Part shown: positions 61,683 through 64,000 of the stretch, in pieces
Position numbering within the stretch: the stretch's first letter is position 1
How the letters are laid out: each line of letters begins with the position of its first letter
DNA from: AC-32 sp963717475
GTDB lineage: Bacteria; Actinomycetota; Thermoleophilia; Gaiellales; Gaiellaceae
Assembly (NCBI GenBank): GCA_963717475.1
Contig: OY970337.1
Span: 2,480,001-2,544,000 of the forward strand
Length of the DNA stretch: 64,000 nucleotides
Direction of reading: 5' to 3'
Position numbers and translations under genes: made by a program
The notes under the pieces: generated by a model
The model's input: only the letters and a program-made list of their open reading frames with translations
Databases searched by the model: none
Told to the model about the DNA's origin: nothing

Positions 61683-62932
61683 AAGTCCTGCTCGTGACCA
61701 TGTACTTCCCGCCCGCCGGCGGGGGAGGGGTGCAGCGGCCGCTGAAGATCGCCACGCACCTGCCCGCGCTCGGCATCGAGACGCACGTCCTCGCGCCCGA
61801 CGACCCGAAATGGCTGCACCGCGACGACGAGCTGCGCCCGCCGACGCAGGCCTTCGTCCACCGCGCGCGCTATCTCGGGCCGAAGGCGCGCCTGCCCTCC
61901 GAGGAGCTCCACGGGCTCGAGGGCGGCGAGCGGCTGCTGGCGCAGGCGAAGCTCGCCTACCGCCGGGTGCTCCTGCCCGACGCGAGCGTCACCTGGGCGC
62001 CGACCGCGGTCCCGGCGGCCGTGCGGCTCGTCCGCAGCGAGGGGATCGACGCCGTGATCACGACCAGCCCGCCGTACTCGCTCAACCTGATCGGCGCCGC
62101 GGTCAAGCGGCTGACGGGGATTCCCTGGGTCGCCGACCTGCGCGACGCGGTGCTCGGAAACGCCGACCGGCGCTTCGACAAGACCTCCGTGCGCGCCAAG
62201 GAGAAGACGCTCGAGAGCGTCGTCCGCCTGATCGCCCGCTCGGCCGACGGCGTGGTCGCGGTCTCGGAGCCCATCGCCGACGAGGTGCGGCGCTTCGAGC
62301 CCACCGGCGACGTGCGGGTGATCCCGAACGGCTCCGACTTCGACGATTTCACGGGGCTCGAGTACCACTCGGGCGACCGCTTCCGCGTCACGCACACGGG
62401 AAGCTTCTTCGGCCAGCGCAACCCGCGCACATTCCTCTCCGCGCTGGCGAAGTCGGGCCTCGAGGACGTGGTCGCCCGCTTCGTCGGCGACTTCCGCGCC
62501 GCCGACCGCGAGTGGGTCGAGACGCTCGGCCTCGGCGACCGGCTCGAGCTGCTGCCGTACGTCCCCCACCGCCGCGCGCTAGAGCTGCAGCGCGATTCCG
62601 AGGCGAACCTGCTCCTGCTGCCCGAGGCCGCCGGGCGCGGCCGGGTTGTGCCGAGCGGCAAGATCTTCGAGTACCTCGCGGCGGAGCGGCCGATCCTGGC
62701 TGCGGTTCCGCCCGACGGCGCTGCCGCCGAGCTGATCCGCGAGACAGGTGCCGGGGTGGTCGTCGCGCCCGACGACGAGCGCGGGCTGCGCGAGGCGCTG
62801 CTCGGCCTGCACGCGCGCTGGCGGGCGGGGAAGCTGACGGGCGGCTACCTGTCGGATGAGCAGCGGCGCCGGCTCTCCCGCAAGACGCGCGTCGAGGAGC
62901 TGGCGAACCTGCTCTGGAGCCTCGAGCGGTGA
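61679..62932 (+). CDS. Glycosyltransferase, family 4
   Basis: A 417-residue GT-B glycosyltransferase. The N-terminus KVLLVTMYFPPAGGGGVQRPLKIATHLPALG is characteristic, followed by DAVITTSPPYSLNLIGAAVKRLTGIPWVADLRDAV, VVAVSEPIADEVRRFEP, IPNGSDFDDF and the donor-site region VPSGKIFEYLAAERPILAAVPPDGAAAELI. It is probably a sugar transferase acting late in chain growth. Four-base overlaps join it to the membrane protein before and the ligase gene after it. Confidence 0.92.
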   Translation: MKVLLVTMYFPPAGGGGVQRPLKIATHLPALGIETHVLAPDDPKWLHRDDELRPPTQAFVHRARYLGPKARLPSEELHGLEGGERLLAQAKLAYRRVLLPDASVTWAPTAVPAAVRLVRSEGIDAVITTSPPYSLNLIGAAVKRLTGIPWVADLRDAVLGNADRRFDKTSVRAKEKTLESVVRLIARSADGVVAVSEPIADEVRRFEPTGDVRVIPNGSDFDDFTGLEYHSGDRFRVTHTGSFFGQRNPRTFLSALAKSGLEDVVARFVGDFRAADREWVETLGLGDRLELLPYVPHRRALELQRDSEANLLLLPEAAGRGRVVPSGKIFEYLAAERPILAAVPPDGAAAELIRETGAGVVVAPDDERGLREALLGLHARWRAGKLTGGYLSDEQRRRLSRKTRVEELANLLWSLER

Positions 62933-64000
62933 GGCGCGAGAGCAAGCTCGTCCCGTTCTTCTTCCTCGCCGCGGTCTTCTGCGCCACCTTCGAGAAGGTC
63001 CAGTGGCAGGTCGCGGGCTCGGTCTTCCTCGCCGACCTGACCGCCACGGGCTTCCTGGTCGCCTTCGGGCTCGACCGGATCGGCCGCGGGCGCGGGCGGG
63101 TGCCGCGGACGGCCGGCGTGCTGCTCGTCTTCCTCGGCGCCTTCCTGCTCGTCTACCTGATCGGCTTCTTCAACCTCGAGACGACGCAGGCGTTCGACCA
63201 GTTCGGCAAGGGCCTCGCAAAATGGCTGCTCCACTTCGGCTTCCTGATCGCCGGCGTCGTCTACCTGACCGGCCGCTCGACCCGGTTCTACTGGCGGACG
63301 CTCGGCTGGTTCCTCGGCGGGATCGTCTTCAACGCGGGGTACGGGATCCTGCAGCTGCTCTCGGCGCAGTCCGGCCACAACATCGACTCGCTGTTCCTGC
63401 GGCCGCTGACGCACGGGGGGAGCCAGATCAACGTCTACGGAGCGGTCAACGGCGCGAACGTCTACCGCCCGAACGCGCTGACGGGCGACCCGAACCACCT
63501 CGGGATCGCGCTCCTGATGCCGCTCCTGATCCTGACGCCGTTGTATCTGCGCCTGGAGCGGCGGAACCCGTGGCGCATCCGGCTCGCGGTGCTGATCGCC
63601 TTCTGCCTGATCGTCGAGCTCGCGACCCTGTCGCGGAGCGGGATGCTCGGGCTCGTCGTCGGCGCGGTCGTGCTGCTCTACCCCTACCGGCACCTGTTGT
63701 TCTCGCGGCTTGCGCTGCTGCCGCTCGCGCTCGTCCTGATCCCGGTCGCCTTCGCGGTCTACCGGCGGCGGCACTTCTTCGGCGTGGTGCTGCACTCGCG
63801 GCTCTCGCACGGGACGGGCGCGAGCACGCACCTCGACGTCTACCGCTTCATCCCGCAGATCCTGCACATGCACCCGTTCTTCGGGCTCGGGTTCAACAAC
63901 TTCTCGGTCTACTACGAGTTCGTCACCGGCAAGACGAACTGGGGGCCGCACTCGTACTACGTGGCGCTGCTCGTCGAGGGCGGTCTCGTCGGGACCGCGC
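62929..64000 (+). CDS. O-antigen ligase family protein (cut by window edge)
   Basis: The frame is open from GTG 62929 to the end of the window (357 codons seen), so the 3' end is missing. The protein is rich in hydrophobic helices and carries the Wzy_C-type loop: VYGAVNGANVYRPNALTGDPNHLGIALL, ATLSRSGMLGLVVGAVVLLYP and HPFFGLGFNNFSVYYEF followed by WGPHSYYVALLVEGGLVGTA. It joins or polymerises glycan chains at the outer face of the membrane. It is a second ligase, different from that at 42950. GTG 62929 overlaps the GT4 stop. Confidence 0.88.
   Translation, partial: MRRESKLVPFFFLAAVFCATFEKVQWQVAGSVFLADLTATGFLVAFGLDRIGRGRGRVPRTAGVLLVFLGAFLLVYLIGFFNLETTQAFDQFGKGLAKWLLHFGFLIAGVVYLTGRSTRFYWRTLGWFLGGIVFNAGYGILQLLSAQSGHNIDSLFLRPLTHGGSQINVYGAVNGANVYRPNALTGDPNHLGIALLMPLLILTPLYLRLERRNPWRIRLAVLIAFCLIVELATLSRSGMLGLVVGAVVLLYPYRHLLFSRLALLPLALVLIPVAFAVYRRRHFFGVVLHSRLSHGTGASTHLDVYRFIPQILHMHPFFGLGFNNFSVYYEFVTGKTNWGPHSYYVALLVEGGLVGTA

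Noticed and set aside
1..64000. tRNA, rRNA, insertion sequences, prophage and attachment sites
   Set aside because: No tRNA-like or rRNA sequence, transposase, integrase or terminal inverted repeats were recognised by reading; a dedicated search was not possible. No intergenic gap of more than 300 bases was found.

Overview
The window is a gene-dense, very GC-rich stretch of bacterial DNA with short intergenic gaps, many GTG starts and frequent 4-base start/stop overlaps. Gene content points to a high-GC actinobacterium, most likely class Thermoleophilia. The pointers are futalosine-type menaquinone genes (mqnA, mqnC), a split cytochrome b6 / subunit IV-cytochrome c complex, a UvrD2-like helicase with a C-terminal HRDC-like segment, and long surface proteins ending in PASTA. 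The class is inferred from content and was not computed.

Layout. 1-7.2 kb is a menaquinone and bc-complex operon: ubiD (partial), qcrA-qcrB-qcrC, ubiX, ubiE/menG-like methyltransferase, polyprenyl diphosphate synthase, mqnA and a Rieske oxygenase. 7.2-13.4 kb holds small enzymes (cupin, GNAT, GFA-TPR, YcaQ-like glycosylase), then a leftward operon of an unusual radical SAM protein, mqnC and a cupin-TPR protein. 13.4-19.7 kb encodes exported proteins: a repeat/PASTA protein, a broken second copy of it, and a phosphodiester glycosidase. 19.7-30.1 kb mixes glycan genes (DegT aminotransferase, CapD/FlaA1-like dehydratase, DUF354, AsnB, sugar transferase) with a DedA protein, a uvrD2-like helicase and an aldo/keto reductase. 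30.1-33.6 kb has an NTF2-like protein, a LysR regulator with an iron-ADH-like enzyme, a pilin-like protein and a methyltransferase. 33.7-40.4 kb is one run of overlapping genes: fumarate-reductase-like flavoprotein, class I fumarase alpha and beta, ComA-like phosphosulfolactate synthase, cysH, cysC, sat and a TauE exporter. 40.4-64 kb is mainly surface-glycan work: formyltransferase + PIG-L deacetylase, two O-antigen ligases, a flippase, epimerases, glycosyltransferases, three ATP-grasp enzymes and large membrane proteins. An ArsR-SRPBCC pair, a metallo-beta-lactamase-fold hydrolase and an eIF2B-like protein interrupt it.

How the parts work together. The first operon supplies the quinone, its isoprenoid tail and the complex that oxidises it. 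The sulfur operon activates sulfate to APS and reduces it to sulfite; within the operon sulfite can be joined to PEP by the ComA homologue or exported by TauE. No sulfite reductase is visible in the window. The glycan genes form a lipid-linked polysaccharide pathway from nucleotide-sugar modification through priming transfer, elongation and flipping to ligation.

Two window-wide patterns stand out. First, about a dozen genes are interrupted by frameshifts that are almost all repaired by adding back one or two CG dinucleotides, which points to a systematic sequence or assembly defect rather than gene decay. Second, many genes have a TANNNT hexamer only 6-9 bases before the start codon, the arrangement expected for leaderless transcripts.
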